A stretch of DNA of 64,000 nt, taken from an uncultured Bacteroidota bacterium. GTDB lineage: Bacteria; Bacteroidota; Bacteroidia; Chitinophagales; Chitinophagaceae. Shown here in pieces: positions 45,962-54,261 of the stretch. Each line of letters begins with the position of its first letter. Position 1 is the first letter of the stretch. A program made the translations under genes and the position numbers. The stretch spans positions 1-64,000 of the forward strand of contig CAIRYK010000013.1 of the NCBI GenBank assembly GCA_903882805.1. Direction: 5' to 3'. The notes beneath the pieces were generated by a model. It had not been told where the DNA came from. It did no database searches and saw only the letters and a list, made by a program, of their open reading frames with translations.

Positions 45962-46078
45962 ATTTTATTTGTTTAACGGTTAGGTAGACTATTACCAAAG
46001 AATGACAATCAAAAATAATAAAAAAATCGACTTACACTATTGATTAAAATCAGCGTTTACAAGACCGTAAGTGTGGAG

Positions 46079-48064
46079 CTATCGCGCTGTTGTATCTGCC
46101 GGCGGCGGCGGTATTTTATACCCGAGCGACAGCGCTTTATCCACATCGACAGACGCCTTTGCAGCATCGCCCAGGTTCTGATAGCATACCGACCGCTGGT
46201 AGTAAGGCTCTCCCATTTCGGGGTTTAGCTTTATGGTTTTATCAAAGTCCTTTACCGCTTCAGCCCATTGTTTTTTAGCTACCAGCACTATCCCACGATT
46301 AAGGTAATTAGTGTACATATCTGGCGCGAGCCCTATGCCGCGCGTATATACAATTATTGCAGAATCGCTCTTACCTGTAAGGTTCAGGTAGTTGCCATAG
46401 TTATTGCATGCCTCGCCCGATGGCTTGATAGCCAAAGCATGGCGGAAATAGTAGCCCGATGAATCGTAGTTTTTGGTGATGTAGTAGAGTATGGCCAACC
46501 CCACAAATAAATTGGTTTCAGTAGGATTTAACTTCAACGCCTGGCGGTATCTTACTTTTGCTTCATCATACCTGCCCACTCCCCGCAACATCTCTCCAAG
46601 CGATATATAGGGATTTACAAAAGCCGGTCGCAACTCGATGGTTTTATTCAGAAAGTACATTGCTGAATCGAAGGCCGCAGCCTTTGCCACCGGGTCAGCC
46701 GAAGTGTTCCAGTTTACGTAATAAATGTATCCCAGATTATTATATGCTTGCGGGGCATTCAACGGTTCCTTTTCTATCTCATCGCGCCACAGCGAGTTAG
46801 AATCTACCCATGCTTCTGTACGCGCTGAACTCATGTACCCAAATACCACTAACACACCCACTGCTACTCCCGAAGCTATGTATCGGTTGGTACCGCCTTT
46901 GTCGTACTGCTTGGCCAACCACCACGCCGCAACAAAAAAGAAACCCCAATAAGGAATGTAGGTGTATCTGTCGGCGAGTATGGCCTCGCCCACCGGTATA
47001 AACTGTAACAACAGACCAATGTTAACAGCAAAAAACAACAGACCAAATTGCAACGCCCTATTCCGTCGGGCAGCGAACCATGCGGGAACCAACACCACCG
47101 CCACAGCAAGCGGGTACAAATAGAAACTCAAAGGCAATGCCGCGCCCACTTTGGGCGGATAAGGATAAAAACACAATAAATGTACAGGAACTACCAACTT
47201 CCATATGTAGGTAACTAATGCGTAGCTGCCCAAAGCCAGCCGCTCCAGCACACTATAGTCTACCTTTTGCATATCCATAGCTCCTGCTGTGTGCTGCACC
47301 TTCACAGCTATTATACCAAACACAATGGCTAATACAAAATGTGGAACCTTCTCTATTAGCGCTCCGGCAGTCCATTTTCGCCGCTCCCAAAGGTCTATGA
47401 GCAGTAAGGTGGGAGGTAAACTCACAGCAACCGGCTTGGCTAGCAATGCCGCTATAAACAGCAATAAAACACCAGCATACAATAGCCATCGCTTAGCGGC
47501 AGCGCCGCGCAAATAATATACGTACGCGACACAAGCAGCAAAATAATAAACACCATAGAGCACATCTTTCCTGCCCGATATCCAGGCTACCGACTCAACG
47601 TGCATAGGGTGAATACCAAACAGGAGCGCTGCCGCCAGCCCAGCTACCCATCGGCCGCTAAGCAGGTAGCTAAGCCAGTATACCATGCCGCAGCCCAACA
47701 AATGCAGTAGTAAATTGTGGGCATGATAGCGCAACGGCTCCAATCCTGCAGCGCCATAGTCGAGCGCATAACTAAGTATAGTAAGGGGATGGTAATTGCC
47801 CATCACAGGCTTTGAAAAAATGTTCTTTATTCCCTCCCACGATAAGTCCTTAACCAGCGTATTATCATTTACATATCCGGGATCGTCCCAGCCGGTAAAC
47901 TGTGCATCCAGACAGCCACGCAGAAACCACCAAACTACCGCAGCTACCGCCAGCAACGCCAAAGCATGCACCAGAACGGTCAGTCGCCGGGCTTTTTTAT
48001 CACTAGGTTCAGACTGTGTAGGAACAGCTACTTCCTGTATGTTTGGTTTATTACTTTTTGCCAT
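46079..48064 (-). CDS. TMTC-like polytopic membrane protein with C-terminal TPR repeats
   Basis: The 661-residue product has an N-terminal cytoplasmic segment and about 10-12 hydrophobic membrane segments (about 27-415). A luminal/periplasmic loop near the start contains WDDPGYVNDN and NYHPLTILSYALDY, and HPMHVESVAWISGRKDVLYG follows further on. These are hallmarks of the TMTC/DUF1736 GT-C-type family. About six TPR motifs (about 430-650) fill the C-terminus. Eukaryotic TMTCs are O-mannosyltransferases; bacterial homologues are largely uncharacterised. Transfer of a sugar from a lipid-linked donor to exported proteins is a reasonable inference, and the nearby Ser/Thr-rich giants would be candidate substrates, but nothing in the sequence proves that. 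It lies downstream of the GNAT gene, 69 bases apart on the same strand. Confidence 0.85.
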   Translation of the reverse strand: MAKSNKPNIQEVAVPTQSEPSDKKARRLTVLVHALALLAVAAVVWWFLRGCLDAQFTGWDDPGYVNDNTLVKDLSWEGIKNIFSKPVMGNYHPLTILSYALDYGAAGLEPLRYHAHNLLLHLLGCGMVYWLSYLLSGRWVAGLAAALLFGIHPMHVESVAWISGRKDVLYGVYYFAACVAYVYYLRGAAAKRWLLYAGVLLLFIAALLAKPVAVSLPPTLLLIDLWERRKWTAGALIEKVPHFVLAIVFGIIAVKVQHTAGAMDMQKVDYSVLERLALGSYALVTYIWKLVVPVHLLCFYPYPPKVGAALPLSFYLYPLAVAVVLVPAWFAARRNRALQFGLLFFAVNIGLLLQFIPVGEAILADRYTYIPYWGFFFVAAWWLAKQYDKGGTNRYIASGVAVGVLVVFGYMSSARTEAWVDSNSLWRDEIEKEPLNAPQAYNNLGYIYYVNWNTSADPVAKAAAFDSAMYFLNKTIELRPAFVNPYISLGEMLRGVGRYDEAKVRYRQALKLNPTETNLFVGLAILYYITKNYDSSGYYFRHALAIKPSGEACNNYGNYLNLTGKSDSAIIVYTRGIGLAPDMYTNYLNRGIVLVAKKQWAEAVKDFDKTIKLNPEMGEPYYQRSVCYQNLGDAAKASVDVDKALSLGYKIPPPPADTTAR

Positions 48065-48089
48065 GAAACCCCAATATACTTCAGGTTTT

Positions 48090-48097
48090 CAAAATTA
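48090..48097 (-). promoter_or_regulatory. Possible -7 box of the TMTC-like gene
   Basis: Minus-strand TAATTTTG, 25 nt from the start codon. It fits TAnnTTTG but has no -33 partner at the right distance. Confidence 0.38.
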
Positions 48098-48133
48098 AGG
48101 TAACAGGACAAATATCGGATGCGAGTACTCTCA

Positions 48134-48661
48134 TTATATATTTTTAACCAGCACTTTATTTTCATAGCTATTCTGTTCCATCTGAAAAAAAGCATTGCCT
48201 ATACATTCATAACCTTGTTTTTCGTAAAACGCTATAGCACGTTTATTGAGCACATATACCCAAAGCCATAACCTGCCATACCCAAGCGAATGCAAATATT
48301 CTTCAGCATATCGCATTAGTCCCTTGCCCACGCCCATGCCGCAAAAGCACTCCAATATGTATAATTTATTCAGTTCGGGCGCTGTGAATTCGCCTATATG
48401 GCATGGTTTATCGTATTCAATTTCTACTGCGCCTACCAGATTGTTTTTATAAACAGCCACTATTAGGCAAACAGGATGCTTGGCTATCAAATCGCTCATT
48501 CTTTCTACTGCAAACTGCCTGGTAATAAAATTAGCAAACTCATTGGTCACACCCTCAGTGGCATAGGTTTGTATATACACTTGTTTAAACAAAACAGAAA
48601 GGCGTATCGCATCCGACTCCACCGCCGGACGGTAGGTAATTTGATCTATTAGGGACTGCAT
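48134..48661 (-). CDS. GNAT family N-acetyltransferase
   Basis: The 175-residue product has a GNAT fold. YRPAVESDA opens it (beta1), KNNLVGAVEIEY gives beta2-beta3, and LYILECFCGMGVGKGLM (about 98-114) gives beta4 and the acetyl-CoA pyrophosphate loop. LWLWVYVLNKRAIAFYEKQGYE gives motif B, with the usual N..A..FY..GY. It transfers an acetyl group from acetyl-CoA to an unidentified amine. The TMTC-like gene follows on the same strand after 69 bases. Confidence 0.9.
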   Translation of the reverse strand: MQSLIDQITYRPAVESDAIRLSVLFKQVYIQTYATEGVTNEFANFITRQFAVERMSDLIAKHPVCLIVAVYKNNLVGAVEIEYDKPCHIGEFTAPELNKLYILECFCGMGVGKGLMRYAEEYLHSLGYGRLWLWVYVLNKRAIAFYEKQGYECIGNAFFQMEQNSYENKVLVKNI

Positions 48662-48841
48662 AAAATGTTTCGCTAAAAACTAATGAATTCAACTTTTATT
48701 GTGTCCTATATCCGAGAAACCCAATTACACGCTCCAGTCCATAACATTTTCAAATAATACACATTTAAAACAGAGACGCAAGTTTCTTACCACAAATCGC
48801 TTATTATTGCGGGTAAATCAAAACACCGAAAAATCTAAACT

Positions 48842-49294
48842 ATGATTGAACAACTTATTGTGCGCAGCGAGATAACCATCAATGCCACTGTTGAAAAAGT
48901 ATGGGATGCACTGATTAATCCGGAACAAACCCGTAAGTATATGTTTGGTTGCGAAACTGTATCGGACTGGCAGCCTGGTAGCGAACTACTATGGCGTATG
49001 GAATATGAGGGCAAAGAATTTGTAGCCGTCAAGGGAAAAATTGTAGCCATCAATGCACCTTTAATGTTGGCCTATACTACGATAGATCCAAATTCTACTA
49101 TAGCCGATATTCCTGAAAATTACCTGACTGTAACCTATAACCTAACCGAAAACAACGGACAAACTACGCTGGTAGTAACGCAGGGCGACTATACAACTGT
49201 AGCTGATGGCGAACGCCGGTATAATGAAGCCTACAATGCCGGTGAGGGTTGGAACCCAATACTGGTGCAAATAAAAGACCTACTGGAACATTAA
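48842..49294 (+). CDS. SRPBCC (AHSA1-like) domain protein
   Basis: The 150-residue product has a single START/Bet v1-type fold. It opens with SEITINATVEKVWDALINPEQTRKYMFG, abridged here to its VWDALINPE helix, continues with GSELLWRMEYEGKEF, and ends with a long helix GEGWNPILVQIKDLLE. This is the layout of the bacterial Activator-of-Hsp90-ATPase-homologue-1-like subfamily. It has a hydrophobic ligand pocket and the ligand is unknown. It stands alone between divergent and convergent neighbours. Confidence 0.88.
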   Translation: MIEQLIVRSEITINATVEKVWDALINPEQTRKYMFGCETVSDWQPGSELLWRMEYEGKEFVAVKGKIVAINAPLMLAYTTIDPNSTIADIPENYLTVTYNLTENNGQTTLVVTQGDYTTVADGERRYNEAYNAGEGWNPILVQIKDLLEH

Positions 49295-49298
49295 GCAA

Positions 49299-49347
49299 AA
49301 AAAACGATGCTGATTGATGCCAGTATAAAACCGGCATCAATCAGCAT
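49299..49347 (-). terminator. Terminator overlapping the end of the acyl-CoA synthetase gene
   Basis: Perfect 15-bp stem (arms 49307-49321 and 49333-49347) followed by T8 on the minus strand. The upstream arm contains the stop codon (49339-49337) and the last codons of the acyl-CoA synthetase gene. It can also stop transcripts of the convergent SRPBCC gene. Confidence 0.85.
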
Positions 49348-51115
49348 ACATTTGCTCTATCTGTTTTGTGTATTTCTGCAATATCACCTTACGTTTTATT
49401 TTCAGCGATGGTGTAAGTTCGCCCGTGTCTATTGTCCATTCACTGGGTAGCAAGGCAAACTTCTTTACTTGCTCGGGATGGCTGAATAATGGATTGTATT
49501 TATCTATTTGTTTCTGCATTTGCGCCACCACTTCCGGAAGTTTTATCAGCTCTGCATTATTTTCAGGCACAGTTATGTTGGCAAAGTTGTCGCGGAGGTG
49601 CTTCCTTAGTTGATTAAAACTTGGCACTATCAGCGCGCTCACAAACTTGCGGGCATCGCCTACCACCATCATCTGCTCTATAAAAATACTCTCCTTCATT
49701 TTGTTTTCTACAGCCTGAGGAGCTACATACTTACCGCCCGATGTTTTGAATATTTCCTTTTTTCGGTCGGTAATTTTCAAAAACTTACCATCCACCCATG
49801 CGCCTATGTCGCCGGTATGAAACCAGCCGCCTTCCATTGCCGCTGCGGTTAGCTCAGGATGTTTGTAATAACCTATTGTCACATTTGGTCCTTTGCACAA
49901 TATTTCTCCATCTTCAGCTATTCGTACTTCTACATTATCAATCAGCGTGCCTATGGTGCCTATTTTCCTATTTTCGCTTTCATAACGGTTTACCGATACC
50001 ACAGGCGATGTTTCGGTAAGGCCATAGCCTTCCATAATAATTACGTTAGCAGCAGTAAATATTCGCAACAGCCTTTCCTGACATGCTGCCGAACCTACAA
50101 CTATAGCTTTTACATTGCCGCCCAAAGCCTCGCGCCATTTATTAAAAATTATCTTGTTGGCCAGCCAGAGTTGCAATCTGTACCACGGGTTGCCCGGAAC
50201 CGAATTATCGTAGCGTTTTCCGAGATCGAGCGCCCAGAAAAACAACAGGCGTTTGATGCCAGTCAGCTCCATTGCTGTGTTCATTATACGTTCATACACC
50301 TTCTCCAGCAACCTTGGCACTGTAGTAAACACCATCGGCTTTACTTCCTTAAGGTTTAGACCAATGGTATCCATATTTTCAGCATAATATATTGCCACAC
50401 CCGATTGCAGATACACATATGTAACCATGCGTTCGAAGATATGGTTGAGCGGTAAAAAGCTTAGCGCTCTGCCCTCCTTAGTTGCGAAACTAAACGCCGG
50501 CATAGAGTCTTGTACGTTGCTAACAATATTATTATGCGTTAGCATTACCCCTTTGGGGTTGCCTGTTGTGCCCGATGTATAAATAATTGTAGCCAGCGTA
50601 TCCTTGCTTATCCTGTCTATTACCAACTTATCGGGTTGCAATTTCTTCTCAGTTAGTTCGCACCAGTGAGTTACGCCCGGCACTTTATCAAATGAAAACA
50701 CATTTTTCAGCGTTGGCACTTCTTTAAAAGCATCTTTAAATCGTGCATAAATATCAGCATTGGCCACAAACACTATCTGCACTCCTGCCTCGTTCAGTAC
50801 ATACACCAGTTCGTTTGGACTTATAGTTGGGTATACGGGCGTGAGGACAGCGCCGGTAAGCTGTACGCCAATGTCGGCTATCATCCATTCCGGCCTGTTT
50901 GGCGACAGAATGGCTATCTTTTCTTGTTGCTCCGGTTCCAGCGTATGATTGGTTATACCCACCTGCAGTAGCCCACCTGCAAGGTAGCAAGCGGTTTCCC
51001 AAACTTCGCGGCTACTATAAGTACGCCAGGAGCCATTTTCTTTGGCTGCCAACATTATAGCGTTGGGAGCAAGATTGCTTTGCTGCTCCACTATATCGAA
51101 AAGGCGCTGAATCAT
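49337..51115 (-). CDS. Long-chain fatty-acid CoA ligase (AMP-binding)
   Basis: The 592-residue product is of the adenylate-forming superfamily, activating fatty acids to acyl-AMP and then acyl-CoA. Signatures: P-loop-like IIYTSGTTGNPKGVMLTHNN (about residues 183-202), EGYGLTETSPVV (about 365), TGDIGAW (about 440) and the hinge/catalytic-Lys region DRKKEIFKTSGGKYVAPQ (about 455-472). Length fits the long-chain FadD15-like group. ATG 51115 is chosen; the extension to 51130 would need a TTG start. Function in lipid uptake or recycling at the inner membrane is inferred. The terminator overlaps its stop codon. Confidence 0.93.
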   Translation of the reverse strand: MIQRLFDIVEQQSNLAPNAIMLAAKENGSWRTYSSREVWETACYLAGGLLQVGITNHTLEPEQQEKIAILSPNRPEWMIADIGVQLTGAVLTPVYPTISPNELVYVLNEAGVQIVFVANADIYARFKDAFKEVPTLKNVFSFDKVPGVTHWCELTEKKLQPDKLVIDRISKDTLATIIYTSGTTGNPKGVMLTHNNIVSNVQDSMPAFSFATKEGRALSFLPLNHIFERMVTYVYLQSGVAIYYAENMDTIGLNLKEVKPMVFTTVPRLLEKVYERIMNTAMELTGIKRLLFFWALDLGKRYDNSVPGNPWYRLQLWLANKIIFNKWREALGGNVKAIVVGSAACQERLLRIFTAANVIIMEGYGLTETSPVVSVNRYESENRKIGTIGTLIDNVEVRIAEDGEILCKGPNVTIGYYKHPELTAAAMEGGWFHTGDIGAWVDGKFLKITDRKKEIFKTSGGKYVAPQAVENKMKESIFIEQMMVVGDARKFVSALIVPSFNQLRKHLRDNFANITVPENNAELIKLPEVVAQMQKQIDKYNPLFSHPEQVKKFALLPSEWTIDTGELTPSLKIKRKVILQKYTKQIEQMYAD

Positions 51116-51305
51116 ACATAAATGTACCAATAAAGTTGATTGGTAGGCTGCGCTTCAAACACAAAATATTTTATTTAACAACTATTGTAGCACACCTATT
51201 GTGTAAAACAATCAAGGTAAAATCACCGCTATTACTGACAAGGAATGTAAAAATCTAGGTTTTGACCTATTTACGTACAATAAAAAGCTATTGTTGCTGT
51301 TATCA

Positions 51306-51337
51306 TTTGCTGTAGTTGCCGTTAAAACTTACCTTTG
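51306..51337 (+). promoter_or_regulatory. Complete Bacteroidota-type promoter
   Basis: TTTG (51306-51309), 20-nt spacer, TACCTTTG (51330-51337): full consensus. Transcription should start near 51343, giving a leader of about 33 nt for the lipoprotein gene at 51376. Confidence 0.85.
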
Positions 51338-51375
51338 ATGATTATAGCAGTTATTGTTGCAAATACTAATTATCT

Positions 51376-51945
51376 ATGAAATTATTAAAGTACATAACGC
51401 TGGGTTTTGCGTTAACGCTTAGTGTATTTTCCGCTGCGCTTTATAGCTCTTGCACTAAAGAAACCTGTAACGGCGTAGTATGCCTTAACAATGGTAGTTG
51501 TAGCGGCGGGTCTTGCACCTGCAAGTCGGGCATGGGCGGCGGTAATTGCGAAATAATATACAGGAAACTCTATGCTGCCACTTATGGCGGCAATGCGCAT
51601 TACGATGTCAGCGCATTGGATACTGGTATTGTTGACACTACTTTTACAGCATCCACAGAAGCCAATAACGCGCTGATGTTTGCAGCGGGTACAGACACTG
51701 CCAATTTCAACAAAATGCAGCTTGTTTGGTCGCGACCCTACAAATCTGCTATTTCATTTGAAGCTATACTTGCCAACAATACATCTACAGGTTCTACATT
51801 CTCTATAACGCCAATTACGGTAGATACAGTGGTGTATTCAGGTTCAGGCAATATAAATGGAAAAACGGTGTCGCTCAACCTTACTGAAACACATCCCAAA
51901 ACGAGAGCAATCATTATTTCGCTCCTCAATTTCAACAAGCAATAA
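51376..51945 (+). CDS. Lipoprotein with an EGF-like domain
   Basis: The 189-residue product has a signal peptide with a lipobox-like LYSSC ending at Cys26. A compact six-Cys module follows (about 31-58) with spacing C-x4-C-x5-C-x4-C-x-C-x8-C, the EGF pattern. The remaining 130 residues are a beta-rich domain with no recognised family. It is probably anchored in the outer or inner membrane with the EGF module near the anchor. Its promoter is one of the two clearest in the window. The RidA-like gene follows after 74 bases on the same strand, but that gene has its own ribosome-binding site. Confidence 0.85.
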   Translation: MKLLKYITLGFALTLSVFSAALYSSCTKETCNGVVCLNNGSCSGGSCTCKSGMGGGNCEIIYRKLYAATYGGNAHYDVSALDTGIVDTTFTASTEANNALMFAAGTDTANFNKMQLVWSRPYKSAISFEAILANNTSTGSTFSITPITVDTVVYSGSGNINGKTVSLNLTETHPKTRAIIISLLNFNKQ

Positions 51946-52019
51946 CCTGTTCTCTTTTATCAATATGTTTCACTTTGCCCCTACTGATCGAATAGCAGTT
52001 GGGCGACAATCAGGAGTCT

Positions 52020-52430
52020 ATGTCATTTTCTACAGATAAAGCCCCAAAGCCAGTTGGTCTATATCCACATGCAAAGCGTGTAGGCAATCTATTATTTTTA
52101 TCGGGCGTCGGTCCTCGTAAAGCCGGCACAGATGAAATACCGGGATTGGTATCCGATAAACACGGCAACTTCAAAGAGTTTGATTTCGCTGCCCAGTGCC
52201 GCAGCGTGTTCGATAATGTGCGCGTTATTTTGGAAGAAAGCGGAAGCAGCTGGGATAAACTGGTAGATGTAACTGTTTTTCTTGTTGATATGAAACGCGA
52301 CTTCCACACCTACAACGCTATATATGCTGAGTACTTTGCCGACAATCAACCATGCCGCACAACCGTAGGCATAGATGCATTGCCCACGGCCATTGCTATC
52401 GAACTAAAATGCATAGCAACAATCGACTAA
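52020..52430 (+). CDS. RidA/YjgF family enamine/imine deaminase
   Basis: The 136-residue product has a full RidA fold: LLFLSGVGPRKAG, the helix AAQCRSVFDNVRVILEESG, DVTVFLVDM, and the active-site block PCRTTVGIDALPTAIAIELK with the conserved Arg that binds the carboxylate. The first part, with a longer insert before the helix, resembles 2-aminomuconate deaminase-like members of the kynurenine route; that assignment is tentative. ATG 52020 is chosen because AGGAG lies five bases upstream (one of the few Shine-Dalgarno-like sites here) and the family begins there; a TTG at 51999 would add seven residues. Cytosolic, probably trimeric as the family is. Confidence 0.9.
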   Translation: MSFSTDKAPKPVGLYPHAKRVGNLLFLSGVGPRKAGTDEIPGLVSDKHGNFKEFDFAAQCRSVFDNVRVILEESGSSWDKLVDVTVFLVDMKRDFHTYNAIYAEYFADNQPCRTTVGIDALPTAIAIELKCIATID

Positions 52431-52444
52431 CACAATTATATTAT

Positions 52445-53107
52445 CTACAATTCCAAGCGATATACTCCAGGACTATTGGGTTGAGCGGCATCGCCAAACA
52501 CTATGGACATTGGAAATTTTTGAGCCGGCTTGTTGGTGGGCAACCATCCCCTGCCGGCTTTTGTAATTATCATCAAGCCATATTCATCGCCCAGCACAGT
52601 AAAGTTGTCCGTTGGCTTAGCCTTAACAAAATAAGGGACTTTATATTTGGTGTTGAGCGCAGCAGCTGTTGCAGGTACATCGTCAGTTACAATACCAACT
52701 TCACATATCTCCCGTATATCAGCTATGGAAAACGGGCGCGTGGACTGATAGGGCAAATCGAACCTAACTAAAAATTCGAGAATATTACCATTATTGTCAT
52801 GAAAATAAAATGCCTGAGCATTCCAGTCATCAAAACCTATAATGGGCAACCCCGAGGACGTTAGCAACACATCAACTTTACTATTCATCCATTCAAATGC
52901 GTCTGAAAATCGATTATTGGTGATATTAAAGGCAAAGTGATAAATAGGTTTAGCTGCGCCAGCCCTAAAGGTTAGTACAGACTTAAACACCCTGAACGAC
53001 ACCATTTCTTCAGTTTCCGCAATTATTGGGAAACCCATAGTCTTACTATAAAACTGTCTTGTTTTCTTGATTGACGTTGTGTAAAGTATCAACTCTTGTA
53101 TTTGCAT
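52445..53107 (-). CDS. VOC (glyoxalase/bleomycin-resistance) fold protein
   Basis: The 220-residue product has two VOC half-domains. The first (about 1-115) shows LILYTTSIKKTRQFYSKTMGFP and DNNGNILEFLVRF. The second (about 125-220) opens EICEVGIVTDDVPATAAAL and has an LGDEYGLMII strand. His/Glu metal ligands are only partly evident, so enzymatic activity is uncertain. ATG 53107 is chosen because the fold begins there; the upstream in-frame extension overlaps the end of mltG. It is the last gene of a bshA-mltG-VOC run (19 bases after the mltG stop) and convergent with the RidA-like gene (14 bases between stops). Confidence 0.85.
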   Translation of the reverse strand: MQIQELILYTTSIKKTRQFYSKTMGFPIIAETEEMVSFRVFKSVLTFRAGAAKPIYHFAFNITNNRFSDAFEWMNSKVDVLLTSSGLPIIGFDDWNAQAFYFHDNNGNILEFLVRFDLPYQSTRPFSIADIREICEVGIVTDDVPATAAALNTKYKVPYFVKAKPTDNFTVLGDEYGLMIITKAGRGWLPTNKPAQKFPMSIVFGDAAQPNSPGVYRLEL

Positions 53108-53126
53108 AAACTTATAAGCTGCTTTA

Positions 53127-54179
53127 TCAATGAATCCCTCTTGCATCAAGCGCCTTCTGGTAGGCGCGCGCATTCTTTAGTTGATCATCAAATGTGGTAG
53201 CGAAATTGGAATAACCACTAAAATCTTCTTTTGCACAAAAATACAAATAGGTGGTTTGCGGAGCTTGCAATACTGCCTCTATCGAGCTCACTGCGGGTGT
53301 GCAAATTGGTCCAGGAGGAATCCCCGCATACATATAGGTATTATAGAGAGATGCGTATTCCAGCATCTTTCCGGTAACCCGTTTTATAGTAAAGTCTCCT
53401 ATCGCGTACTTTACCGTAGGGTCGGCTTGTAGCTTCATACCTTTTGCTACCCTATTCAGGTACACACTGGCTACTTTAGGTTTATCCTCAGCCATATTAG
53501 TTTCTTCATCCACTATCGATGCAATTATTATTGCTTCGTTGGGGGTCACGCCATGCTCCTTGGCTTTAGCTTTACGTCCTGCATCCCAAAAACGGAGGTA
53601 GTTTCTCACCAGCTTCCTGAATACCTTATCTGCATTTACGTTCCAAAAAAAATCGTAGCTATCGGGCATAATACCACACAATGCTGTATTGGTATCCAGT
53701 CCAAATTGCGAAAGGTAGTCTGCATCTGATAACAGCGCCAGTATCTGAGCTGAGTCGGCTTCAAGACTATTACTTACCAAACTGGCAAAGTCTCGCTTGG
53801 TACGCACTTTGTTTATTACCAGACGCACAGGCGCTTGCCTGCCGCTCCTGAGCATACGCACCATATTATAGTTGCTCATGCCTTTACGAATCCTATACTT
53901 GCCCGCATGCACATGTTCGGGCAGTTTTGCCTGACCCGCCAATAAATTGAAACTAAACCAGTTAGATACATACCCCCCTTTTGTAAGCGCAGTTTTTACC
54001 TGTTCATAATTCCAACCTGTATGTATGTAAAAATCCTCGCCATTATTTAATTCGCCTGTATTGGGGCCAAAAACACTAAATACAGCAAATCCAATTAATA
54101 CAAAAAAAGAAAATGCCACATATAGCCAAGTATTCGACTTGTTTTTCTTTTTTTGCTCCTTTCTCTTCTTTTCTGCCAT
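53127..54179 (-). CDS. mltG: Endolytic murein transglycosylase MltG
   Basis: The 350-residue product has a Lys-rich cytoplasmic start and one membrane segment (about 17-35). A LysM-like/YceG region follows (about 60-130), then the catalytic domain with IIASIVDEET and the KGMKLQADPTVKYAIG block (about 215-255), and finally YNTYMYAGIPPGPICTPAV (about 280-300). The enzyme cleaves nascent glycan strands at the inner membrane and sets glycan length. ATG 54179 is chosen: it gives the charged N-terminus and normal length. bshA lies 82 bases upstream and the VOC gene 19 bases downstream, all on the same strand. Confidence 0.95.
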   Translation of the reverse strand: MAEKKRKEQKKKNKSNTWLYVAFSFFVLIGFAVFSVFGPNTGELNNGEDFYIHTGWNYEQVKTALTKGGYVSNWFSFNLLAGQAKLPEHVHAGKYRIRKGMSNYNMVRMLRSGRQAPVRLVINKVRTKRDFASLVSNSLEADSAQILALLSDADYLSQFGLDTNTALCGIMPDSYDFFWNVNADKVFRKLVRNYLRFWDAGRKAKAKEHGVTPNEAIIIASIVDEETNMAEDKPKVASVYLNRVAKGMKLQADPTVKYAIGDFTIKRVTGKMLEYASLYNTYMYAGIPPGPICTPAVSSIEAVLQAPQTTYLYFCAKEDFSGYSNFATTFDDQLKNARAYQKALDARGIH

Positions 54180-54261
54180 ACCGCTAAAGTAAGGAGTAAT
54201 CGCCAAATAGGCGCTTCGCAAACCTTAGTTTATTATTGCTTAGGCTGTAGGTTCCTTACTA

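Noticed and set aside
53108-53173. A 22-residue N-terminal extension of the VOC protein
   Set aside because: It overlaps the end of mltG, is Arg-rich and does not fit the VOC fold, which begins right after ATG 53107.
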